Part shown: piece by piece, positions 1 to 7,091 of the stretch
How positions within the stretch are numbered: position 1 is the stretch's first letter
Layout of the letters: every line of letters starts with the position of its first letter
Translations under genes and position numbers: made by a program
The notes under the pieces: model-generated
Told to the model about the DNA's origin: nothing
What the model saw: the letters and a program-made list of their open reading frames with translations, nothing else
Databases searched by the model: none
NCBI GenBank assembly: GCA_913776825.1
Contig: CAJYPV010000017.1
Span: 62,001-126,000 of the forward strand
DNA length: 64,000 nucleotides
Reading direction: 5' to 3'
Source of the DNA: Burkholderiaceae bacterium
GTDB lineage: Bacteria; Pseudomonadota; Gammaproteobacteria; Burkholderiales; Burkholderiaceae_C

Positions 1-457
1 AGTCTCCAGCAGGGTCGCTGGCGTAGCGCTGCGCACGCAACTGGAAGGTGTTCTCTTTTGGATGACCGTAGACAAAGAAGTGCGCGTCGCTGCCGCCGAG
101 CCGCTCGAAGCCTTGGAAGGCTTTTTTGAACAAGTCGAAAAAACGGCCTGGCTTCACGTTCTCGTCGGCTGCGTCCGAGGCAAATGCGGGGAACTTCTCC
201 TTTTCTCGTTGGATGGCCGCTTTGTTTCTCTTGAATTCGATCAGACGGCAACGGGTTCCATCCTGAATCAGCAGATCCCCAAAACTCTTTTCGACATCGC
301 CCGCGAGTGGAAAGGCATCGGCCGCACTCGGAAGGATGTTTCTGACGAACGCGTATTCCACTGTCTTTTCCCACCAGATGTAGGTGGGATTGGCCGCTGG
401 CACCTCGGCGGCAGCGGGCGCCTCAGGCGCATCGTTCGTGGGATCGGGGTGGGTCAT
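1..457 (-). CDS. Hypothetical protein, partial (C-terminus off the window)
   Basis: A reading frame on the minus strand opens at the ATG at 457 and runs off the left edge, so the C-terminus is missing. The first residues are a Pro/Ala-rich leader. A region with LLIQDGTRCRLIEFKRNK follows around residues 60-77, then FFDLFKKAFQGFERLGG. The Glu-Phe-Lys arrangement in IEFKR after an Asp-Gly resembles the hydrophobic strand carrying ExK in PD-(D/E)XK nuclease folds, but that is only an inference from a short motif. The gene at 502-1260 lies 44 bp upstream on the same strand, so the two probably share a transcript. I do not recognise the family. Confidence 0.6.
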   Translation of the reverse strand, partial: MTHPDPTNDAPEAPAAAEVPAANPTYIWWEKTVEYAFVRNILPSAADAFPLAGDVEKSFGDLLIQDGTRCRLIEFKRNKAAIQREKEKFPAFASDAADENVKPGRFFDLFKKAFQGFERLGGSDAHFFVYGHPKENTFQLRAQRYASDPAGD

Positions 458-501
458 GGCGATCAGGCAATGGTGGGATGAAGACGCGACAGCAATCGCC
501 G

Positions 502-1260
502 TTATACCTGTCCATCGCTCCAACGCGCTTTGAAATCCTCCGGCCAAAACTCCGCCGGCACGATCATCACCGCGCCGGTGGACGGATGGGTCAGGATCGG
601 CAGCAGGCCGGAGGTCAGCACGCCTGCCGGCAGGTGCCGGCGGAACACCATGAAGGTGGTGGACCGAAGCGGACGCGTGGAAAACACCGGCGGCAGATCG
701 TCGCTGAGCGTGCGGGACATTTCGTCCGTGACCTGATTGGCCAGGCGCTTCAGGACCGGGTGGGTCTGCTCGGTGTTCTTGAATGAGAAGAAGGCGCCGC
801 CGATGGCTCGCAGCTCCTGCGGGTGCTCATCGAAATAGCGGTCGCGCGAATAGACCAGCATGGCGGGGCAATCGTCTTCGCCCGGCGAGAACAGCAAGCG
901 ATTGGCCTGCACCAGCGCGCCCCAGCCGATCTGGCCGCCCTTGAGCAGCAGCGCCTGTCGCTGGACGACCTCCGACAGCCGGTCCTCCTTCTGCATCCAT
1001 TCCGGCCGCGGCCCCAACAAGCCGTTGATCAGTTGCGTATCGGCGCCGAGCTGCCAGCCGGCGAAGCGGCTGCGCAGGGTGTTGAGCATGCTCGCCAGAT
1101 CCGGCTGCGACGGCATCGGACCGACCAGCGGCTCGAAGGCGGCCAGCTCATCGGCCTGCGCATCCGCCATCGGCCGCTTGCCGAGTCGCGACCGCAACCA
1201 TTGAACAAGGCCGCCACCGCGCCCGGCGCGCGAGGAATCAGCGGGAGAGCGTGAAGCCAT
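502..1260 (-). CDS. Hypothetical protein, 252 aa
   Basis: Soluble protein with no signal peptide or membrane segment. The N-terminal 30 residues are low-complexity (Ser/Arg/Gly). The rest looks globular, with MLVYSRDRYFDEHP near residues 135-150 and AGVLTSGLLPILTHPSTG near the C-terminus. The start at 1260 is the first ATG of a long open frame with strong GC3 bias. It lies upstream of and in line with the partial gene ending at the left edge (44-bp gap), which suggests a two-gene operon. I do not recognise the family and assign no function. Confidence 0.7.
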   Translation of the reverse strand: MASRSPADSSRAGRGGGLVQWLRSRLGKRPMADAQADELAAFEPLVGPMPSQPDLASMLNTLRSRFAGWQLGADTQLINGLLGPRPEWMQKEDRLSEVVQRQALLLKGGQIGWGALVQANRLLFSPGEDDCPAMLVYSRDRYFDEHPQELRAIGGAFFSFKNTEQTHPVLKRLANQVTDEMSRTLSDDLPPVFSTRPLRSTTFMVFRRHLPAGVLTSGLLPILTHPSTGAVMIVPAEFWPEDFKARWSDGQV

Positions 1261-1487
1261 GAGAGAACCTGTGCGTCCATCGATGCGGCCACATTCTCAG
1301 CGGCTCATTGCGGACCACCTGTCATCTTTCTAGCGCTCAGCGGACATTGTTGGCAACAGACGGCGCATCGCTTCGACTGGTCCTCGTGGACTGACAGGCA
1401 GAGCGCCGCAACCCTAGCCCCCGCACAGACATCGAAGATGCTGACGAGCGCATCGACGTCCTGCGCGCCGCCCGCCAAATCCTTTAC

Positions 1488-1502
1488 TAGACGACCGGTC
1501 TA
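1488..1502. promoter_or_regulatory. Palindromic operator, TetR/NemR-like (copy 1)
   Basis: TAGACGACCGGTCTA has 5-bp arms (TAGAC/GTCTA). It resembles the TAGACC-N-GGTCTA style of site bound by NemR-type TetR repressors. It lies about 180 bp upstream of the DJ-1/PfpI gene, in a gap (1261-1680) with no convincing gene. No tetR gene is in the window. Confidence 0.45.
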
Positions 1503-1643
1503 ATGAATTGCTATCATGCGACCCATGGCGTCCGACAGCGCGGGTCGCGCTGGATGCGGGGCCCGCTACGTCCGGGCAAGCGCCTTGCCCTTTGGGCTGT
1601 CACCTCTCTCACCTCATCGAGGTGATTTTTTCGATCCGACCGC

Positions 1644-1658
1644 TAGTCGACTGGTCTA
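1644..1658. promoter_or_regulatory. Palindromic operator, TetR/NemR-like (copy 2)
   Basis: TAGTCGACTGGTCTA shares the right half-site GGTCTA and the outer TAG with the copy at 1488-1502. It lies just upstream of the Shine-Dalgarno AAGGAG (1668-1673) of the DJ-1/PfpI gene, where a bound repressor would block the promoter or the early transcript. The pairing with copy 1 is what makes it credible. Confidence 0.45.
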
Positions 1659-1680
1659 GTTGGTCCTCAAGGAGATTCAC

Positions 1681-2367
1681 ATGAAGGTTCTGATGGTCCT
1701 CACCTCCCACGACCAACTCGGCGACACCGGCCGCAAGACCGGCTTCTGGCTGGAAGAACTGGCGGCGCCGTATTACGCATTCAAGGACGCGGGCGCCGAG
1801 ATCGTGCTGGCGTCGCCCAAGGGCGGTCAGCCGCCGCTGGATCCGAAGAGCAATGAGCCGGATGCCCAGACCGACGACACCCGTCGCTTCCAGCAGGATG
1901 CGGAAGCCACCCGTCAGCTCGCCAACACGGTGCGGCTGGACACGGTCAAACAAGCCGACTTCGACACGGTGTTCTATCCCGGCGGCCACGGCCCGCTGTG
2001 GGACCTGGCCAATGACCGGCATTCGATCGCGCTGATCGAATCCTTCATTGCCGCCAACAAGCCGGTAGCACTGGTCTGCCACGCGCCGGGCGTGCTGCGT
2101 GATGTGAAGGCACCGGACGGCCATCCGCTGGTCTCCGGCAAGCAGGTCACGGGTTTCACCAACACCGAAGAAGCCGGTGTCGGCCTGACCGATGTGGTGC
2201 CGTTCCTGGTCGAGGACATGCTCATCGCCAAGGGCGGCCAATACAGCAAGGGCGCCGATTGGGGCTCGCATGTGGTGACCGATGGCCTGCTGGTGACCGG
2301 CCAGAACCCGGCGTCGTCGGCCGATGCGGCGACGACGCTGCTGAAGCGTCTGCCCGTGAAGGGCTGA
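1681..2367 (+). CDS. DJ-1/PfpI family protein (Hsp31/glyoxalase III-like)
   Basis: A 228-aa cytosolic protein of the class I glutamine-amidotransferase-like fold. The nucleophile elbow is Cys133-His134 in VALVCHAPG. The acidic partner is probably Glu25/26 in GFWLEE, and the GGHG oxyanion region is at 101-104. This layout is that of the Hsp31/HchA-like branch, whose members act as glutathione-independent glyoxalases or deglycases on methylglyoxal-type electrophiles. The exact substrate cannot be read from sequence. The start at 1681 follows a strong SD (AAGGAG, 8 bp). Two NemR/TetR-like palindromes upstream suggest induction by reactive electrophiles, which fits the family. Confidence 0.9.
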   Translation: MKVLMVLTSHDQLGDTGRKTGFWLEELAAPYYAFKDAGAEIVLASPKGGQPPLDPKSNEPDAQTDDTRRFQQDAEATRQLANTVRLDTVKQADFDTVFYPGGHGPLWDLANDRHSIALIESFIAANKPVALVCHAPGVLRDVKAPDGHPLVSGKQVTGFTNTEEAGVGLTDVVPFLVEDMLIAKGGQYSKGADWGSHVVTDGLLVTGQNPASSADAATTLLKRLPVKG

Positions 2368-2386
2368 GGCGCGGGCTTCTCAAACG

Positions 2387-2425
2387 CCACGCGCCGCCCC
2401 GAGTGACCTCGGAGACGGCGCGTGG
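2387..2425. terminator. Hairpin between convergent genes
   Basis: Perfect 10-bp arms CCACGCGCCG (2387-2396) and CGGCGCGTGG (2416-2425) enclose a nested CCGAG/CTCGG stem. It sits between the convergent ends of the DJ-1 gene and the GH114 gene. There is no T-tract, so it is either a GC-rich bidirectional terminator or an mRNA-stabilising stem. Confidence 0.5.
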
Positions 2426-2536
2426 ATGAGGATCGCATGCGGATCCTCGGCCGGACGATCCGGCGACCAAGCGATCGGTCGTCGGATCCATCGCTCGATG
2501 CGGACGCGCTGGGAAGCGCGGTCCGGCATCGCCGGC

Positions 2537-4120
2537 TCAATCGCAGCTGAAGCGCGAGCTGCCGTCCAGATCCAGCGGCAGGACCAGCGTGCGGATGTTG
2601 GCCGCACGGGAGGCGGCGCAGAGCTTGTCGCGCGCGCCGCTCGTGTTCTTCAGGTACTTGCTGGCGTACTCCGCGTTGAACACCGGCTTGTTCTTCGAGG
2701 TGAAGGCGGTGTAGACGCCGCACTCCGAATATTCGGCGCACTGCTCGTTGACCGCGAAGTCGAAGTACGGCTCCAGGGCCGCGACCTGGTCCACATCGTT
2801 CTTCAACGCGACCGCCAGACCCCGCGCATGGGCCTGGTTGGCGAGGAACTTGTTGTAGTCCAGCTGATGCGCGGCAGTGAGCGGGAAGCCCGACTTGTTG
2901 CTGTAGCCGTCGACGTTGTCCGGCTCCACACCGTCACAACCCTTTTGCTTGGCCAGATCGAGGCGAGCGACCATCACGCTGCGCACCGTCGTCGAGCGCA
3001 CATCCAGCCAATATTCACCGGGCCATCCATCCAGTCCCTTGCCCTTGTCGGACGCCTGGAACTGCGGATAGTCGGCGCGCCAGTTCTCGGCACTGCCGGC
3101 GGAGAAGTAGCAGATCACCTTGCGACCCGCCGCCTTCAGCTGCGCGATGGTGCTGGCCTCGGTGTTGAACAGGTCGATGTCGTAGACGGTGGCATTGACC
3201 TTGGTGTCGAGATTGCCCGTCAGCTGCCAGTGCCACGAGGTATTGACGGTCGGCTTGTACCAGCTGCCCGGTGCGGGTGCGGGCGACGGTGCCGGCGCAG
3301 GCGATGGGGCCGGAGAAGGCGCCGGTGACGGGGCTGGCGACGGTGCCGGCGAAGGCGACGGCGCGGGTGTCGGTGCTGGCGCGGGGGCCGGGCTCGGTGC
3401 GGGTGCGGGACTCGGCGCCGGGGCGGAGGCAGCGCTCAGCGAGAACAGCTCGCTGGCATTGCTGCTGCTGCAGGTGGCGAGCGAGAAGCCGAGGTTGCCC
3501 AGCTTGCTCGGCGCGGCGAGGCACAGGCCGGTGGCGACATGGCGAAGCTCGACCTGCTTCGGGTCGGCCTGGACCATCAGCTGGAACTGCTGTTTGGTGC
3601 TGCCATCGCAGTTGTCCAGCTCGACATAAGCGCCGGCCCGGGTGCCGTTGGGCTTGAGGCAAGCGCCCGACACGCCCGAGGCTTCCACGGTGTAGACGCC
3701 CGAGCTGCCACTGACCGGACGGAACACGAAGTTCTGCGCGGCACTGCCGTTGCAGCTGCTGAGCTTCACATCCCAGCTGGACGACACGGCTTCGGTGCAG
3801 GCGTTGAGGCTCACCGCCACCAGCGGCGTCTGGGTGCTGGGCAAGGCCGCTGCGGCGGCCTGGATGGACACGCGACCGCGGCCGCTGGTGTCCGCATCGG
3901 TGGACGAAGCCGATGCAGACGCCGCGATGTCCGCGCTCGCGGGTTTGAAGACGCTGGAGCCGGCGTCCTTGTCGGAACCGCCGCCGCACGCCGCCAGCAG
4001 GCTCAGCGTCGCGCAACTGCCCATGATCACGGCGAATTGCGACAGACGATGGGTGCGGCGTTGACCAGCGGCAGTGGACACGGGGGGCGCAGGCGCGCGA
4101 AGAGGAACGAGGTGGACCAT
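2537..4120 (-). CDS. Secreted lipoprotein: ricin-type lectin + GH114 glycosidase
   Basis: A 527-aa protein. The N-terminus has a basic region, then a hydrophobic stretch ending in the lipobox SLLAAC followed by GGGSDKD. Residues about 85-215 look like a beta-trefoil ricin-type carbohydrate-binding module (repeated QNFVF, KQQFQL and LCLA blocks). A Ser-Pro-Ala-Pro repeat linker of about 60 residues follows. The C-terminal 245 residues match GH114 endo-alpha-1,4-polygalactosaminidase: VICYFSAGSAENWR, WLDVRS, GCDGVEPDNVDGY. GH114 enzymes cleave galactosamine-rich exopolysaccharides such as Pel-type matrix. The start at 4120 has GAGG at -10; an ATG 32 codons further in would leave a shorter signal. 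It is likely an extracellular or surface biofilm-matrix hydrolase. Confidence 0.85.
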   Translation of the reverse strand: MVHLVPLRAPAPPVSTAAGQRRTHRLSQFAVIMGSCATLSLLAACGGGSDKDAGSSVFKPASADIAASASASSTDADTSGRGRVSIQAAAAALPSTQTPLVAVSLNACTEAVSSSWDVKLSSCNGSAAQNFVFRPVSGSSGVYTVEASGVSGACLKPNGTRAGAYVELDNCDGSTKQQFQLMVQADPKQVELRHVATGLCLAAPSKLGNLGFSLATCSSSNASELFSLSAASAPAPSPAPAPSPAPAPAPTPAPSPSPAPSPAPSPAPSPAPSPAPAPSPAPAPGSWYKPTVNTSWHWQLTGNLDTKVNATVYDIDLFNTEASTIAQLKAAGRKVICYFSAGSAENWRADYPQFQASDKGKGLDGWPGEYWLDVRSTTVRSVMVARLDLAKQKGCDGVEPDNVDGYSNKSGFPLTAAHQLDYNKFLANQAHARGLAVALKNDVDQVAALEPYFDFAVNEQCAEYSECGVYTAFTSKNKPVFNAEYASKYLKNTSGARDKLCAASRAANIRTLVLPLDLDGSSRFSCD

Positions 4121-4609
4121 GGATGCCTCGAGGGTGATGAGGGAGGAGGAGAGGATCCGCAAATCGGATGTCGACACTGTGCGTGGCCTCTCGCCGCGAT
4201 GCAGTGACGGTTGTCCTCGCGTGTTACGACACGTTGACGGACGCAGTACGTCCCACCGACCGACCAACGGTCGATCTTGGTCGGTCTGCGGATCAACGAT
4301 GCGGCGGCCTTCCATGCGCCCCGGCTGCCCGGTGATGGATGTCGGCGTCCTGTCAGCTCACGGAACACCGCCACGTCGATGAGGTCGACGCTGTCCTGCC
4401 GTTCATCGCCTCCGATCCGACCGACGCCCCACGTCCCTGACTTCGATGACGGCCGATCGCCATGCGCATCGACCGCTCGCTCAACCATTCGTTACCAAAA
4501 CGCGGCGCCCCGTTGTGGGGTCGAACCCGCATGGTGACGGACTTTCGCGCAGCGCGCACATTTCGAAAGCGATCGCGGGTTGGAAACGAAAAAAGGTCCC
4601 GCCGCAGCA

Positions 4610-4722
4610 CATCACGCCCCGCGCCGTCAGCGATGTATCGCAGGGCACGAGCCAGAGGTTGCCCGGAGGAATGTGAACACGCCTGACGAAGGGCGACCTC
4701 TGGCTCGTGCCCTGTTGCTCGG
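4610..4722. repeat. Tandem 113-bp hairpin repeat, copy 1
   Basis: First of two near-identical direct repeats with a 158-bp period. Inside it, 24-nt arms at 4641-4664 and 4691-4714 (CAGGGCACGAGCC... with ...GGCTCGTGCCCTG) pair with one mismatch around a 26-nt loop. It lies in the 808-bp gap 4121-4928, which holds no convincing gene. Confidence 0.85.
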
Positions 4723-4767
4723 TAGGCCGCACGAGGCCGGGCGGTCTGCCGCATGCGCCAGAGCGGG

Positions 4768-4880
4768 CATCACGCCCCGCGCTGTCAGCGATGTACCGCA
4801 GGGCACGAGCCAGAGGTTGCCCTGAGGAATGTGAACACGCCTGACGAAGGGCGACCTCTGGCTCGTGCCTTGTTGCTCGG
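4768..4880. repeat. Tandem 113-bp hairpin repeat, copy 2
   Basis: Second copy, with arms at 4799-4822 and 4849-4872. It differs from copy 1 at only a few positions, for example C to T in the right arm. It lies about 50 bp past the stop of the HrpF/NolX gene, so on the minus strand it may act as a terminator or 3' stabiliser. It could also be a REP/BIME-like or MITE-like element. Confidence 0.85.
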
Positions 4881-4928
4881 TCTACCGCATGAGGGCGAGC
4901 AGCCCTTCTCATGAGAGCGCTCAGCGTC

Positions 4929-6965
4929 TCAGCCCATGACCCCGTACTGCGCTGCGATCTGCTGCACCTGCGCATCGACCTGCTGCCGCGCCGGCACGCT
5001 GCCCGGCTGCGCTTCACCGCTGCCCGCACCGCCTTCGATCATCTTCATTCCTTCAGCCGACAGCGCACCCAACGCCGCCTGCTGTCCCGCGCCTTTCGCT
5101 GCTGCGAGCGCGACCTCCCCTCGGGTCACGTCGGTCTGCGAGTTCACCGACTTTTGCGCCCAGTTCTGAAGGCCGTGACGGCCCTGTTGGGCGGCTTTCT
5201 CGGCGCCTTCTTTCGCGCCCTCCTTCGCGACCTTTTCCAAACCTTCCTTGGCCGCCTTCGACGCCCCCTTGCCGCCGATCAGGCCGACCAGGGTCGCGGC
5301 GCTGCCGATGCCGGCGTTGATGCCTTCCTGCTTCACATCGCCGCCTTCGATCGCCGTGGCGCCGACCTTGGCGGCGCCTTGAGCCATGCTGAGCCCCATC
5401 GCGCCGGCACCGGCCAACCAGCTCAGCCCAGGAATGCGGAGATTGGCGACTGCCCCGAGCGCGCCGGACGCCAGGCCCGCCACGAAGCTGAAGCCCTTGA
5501 GCAGGCCCGCGCCGAAGTCGGCCAGCCCGCCGCCCTTCTTGTGCTTGAAGTCGGGCTGGTTGTACTGCCCTTCCAGCATGTCGCGCGCTGCGCTGAGACT
5601 GAGATGCTGTGGCGCGGTGGCGGGGCTCGCTTGTGCCGGCGCGACCGTCTTGTTCATTCTGCGCAGCCAGGCGTTGAGGTCGCCCTCGCCGATTTTCTTG
5701 TCGTTGGCGGGATGGATGGGATTGCCGCCGTGTTGATGCTTGCCGTTGTCGAGCATTGCGAAGAGCATCTTGTTGCTCAGCAGCGATTGCGCCGCCGCGC
5801 GCACTTCCGGATCCGCCTTCTCGTCTTGCGCGAGCTTCTTCAGCTTGTCAGGCGTGAGGCTCTTGCCGCCGAAGAACTGATCCCGATGGGTGGACAAGGT
5901 GCGCAGCGTGTCGTGCTCCGCCTGGGTCAGCTGGATCTTGTCGTCGGTGCGGTTGAGCAGCTTGTCCTTGCGGATCGATCGGTCCGGGCCACAGCCGACA
6001 TCGCGCTTCCACGCCTCGGGATGGTCCACATAGAACTGCGCCGCTGCCTGCAGCTGCGGCGGGCAGCGCCCCGCGTTCGCGGTGCCGTTGGCGATGTCTT
6101 TCAGCGCTTCGCGAGACACGCGTTTGGGCAGTTCGTCCGAGTACTTGAACAACTCCCGCATCGCATCGTTCGACGTCATCGCGCGCGGCCCCGCCTGCCC
6201 CGGCGCCGCATCCGACGGCACATAGTTCTGGGTGTACTCGCGCGCCTTCGCTTCGGCATAGGCCTGCTGGCCCGGCATGTTTTTCTGTGCGCTGTTGATG
6301 TCCTTGGCCTGGAGGCGGCCATCGCCCATCAAGGTCTTCTGCAGGCCGGGGTTGCGCAGCAGTTCGTCCAGCCCGCGCTTCAGGTCGGGTGGCGTGTCCG
6401 CGTCGCTGGCCATCTTGCGCAGGGTCGCCAGATCCGCGTTCTTGAACCGCCCTTCGTGGCGGCCCAGGATGGAGACGACCTCATGGTCGCTGGGAGCTCT
6501 GGCCGGGGACGGCCCTGTCTTCAAGGGCCCCGACGCCGTCCAATCCGGTGCGCTCGTCGCCGATGCCCCCGCGCGCGGCATCACGAGCGAGGCATCGCCC
6601 GGTGCTCGGCCGCCCACGTTGGCGCTGAGCGTCGTGCCCGGCGAGGCGACGAACGGCGCGCGCTCAGTCGGGATGAGACCGCTGAGCGCGCCCGCGCCCG
6701 TTTGCGTCCCGGTCGACGGCAAGCCGGATGCGCCGACACCGGCCCTTGGCCCAGCCCCCTCGGCCGTGGCCGGCCCCGTGGCCCGCGTGCACGGCGGTTC
6801 CGCGCCCAAGGCGCTGCGCTCCAGACACGTCCGCGCCGTGGACGCCAGCAGCGCCTGCAGCAACTGCTGCAGGGCGGCGACCTGCGTCGTCAACGCGGCC
6901 CCGGGAGGGATCTGCGGGGCCACAGGTTCATGGGTCCGGGCGCCCGGCGTGATGCGTGAAGACAT
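4929..6965 (-). CDS. HrpF/NolX-type type III secretion translocator
   Basis: A 678-aa protein resembling the HrpF (Xanthomonas) / NolX-NopX (rhizobia) family, which inserts in host membranes to pass type III effectors. Residues 1-160 are Ala/Pro/Gly-rich and low-complexity, as in secreted T3 proteins. The middle has family-typical repeats: GDGRLQAKDIN, RDQFFGGKSLTPDKLKKLAQD, and LLSNKMLFAMLDNGKHQHGG followed by ANDKKIGEGDL. Near the C-terminus are hydrophobic stretches (SFVAGLASGALGAV; GLSWLAGAGAMGLSMAQG; IGSAATLVGLIGG) suited to membrane insertion. No other T3SS gene is in the window, so it is an orphan here. Base composition matches its neighbours. Confidence 0.75.
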   Translation of the reverse strand: MSSRITPGARTHEPVAPQIPPGAALTTQVAALQQLLQALLASTARTCLERSALGAEPPCTRATGPATAEGAGPRAGVGASGLPSTGTQTGAGALSGLIPTERAPFVASPGTTLSANVGGRAPGDASLVMPRAGASATSAPDWTASGPLKTGPSPARAPSDHEVVSILGRHEGRFKNADLATLRKMASDADTPPDLKRGLDELLRNPGLQKTLMGDGRLQAKDINSAQKNMPGQQAYAEAKAREYTQNYVPSDAAPGQAGPRAMTSNDAMRELFKYSDELPKRVSREALKDIANGTANAGRCPPQLQAAAQFYVDHPEAWKRDVGCGPDRSIRKDKLLNRTDDKIQLTQAEHDTLRTLSTHRDQFFGGKSLTPDKLKKLAQDEKADPEVRAAAQSLLSNKMLFAMLDNGKHQHGGNPIHPANDKKIGEGDLNAWLRRMNKTVAPAQASPATAPQHLSLSAARDMLEGQYNQPDFKHKKGGGLADFGAGLLKGFSFVAGLASGALGAVANLRIPGLSWLAGAGAMGLSMAQGAAKVGATAIEGGDVKQEGINAGIGSAATLVGLIGGKGASKAAKEGLEKVAKEGAKEGAEKAAQQGRHGLQNWAQKSVNSQTDVTRGEVALAAAKGAGQQAALGALSAEGMKMIEGGAGSGEAQPGSVPARQQVDAQVQQIAAQYGVMG

Positions 6966-7091
6966 GGCGATCCTTCGGCGAGAGGATCGGGAAATTCCAG
7001 CGCCAAGCGCTGCGGACGCGGCCCGCCATGCGATGCCGTGTCCATGCAGGCGAAGCGCGATCGCCCGCGCTGCATGGACGGAACTGCCGTC

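Noticed and set aside
4500..4540. tRNA-like GGTTCGA block on the minus strand
   Set aside because: The T-arm does not pair properly and no acceptor or anticodon arm could be formed.
4911..6959. A 682-codon plus-strand open frame opposite the HrpF/NolX gene
   Set aside because: Its Arg/Leu/His-rich product is what a high-GC gene gives on the opposite strand, while the minus-strand product has clear family features.
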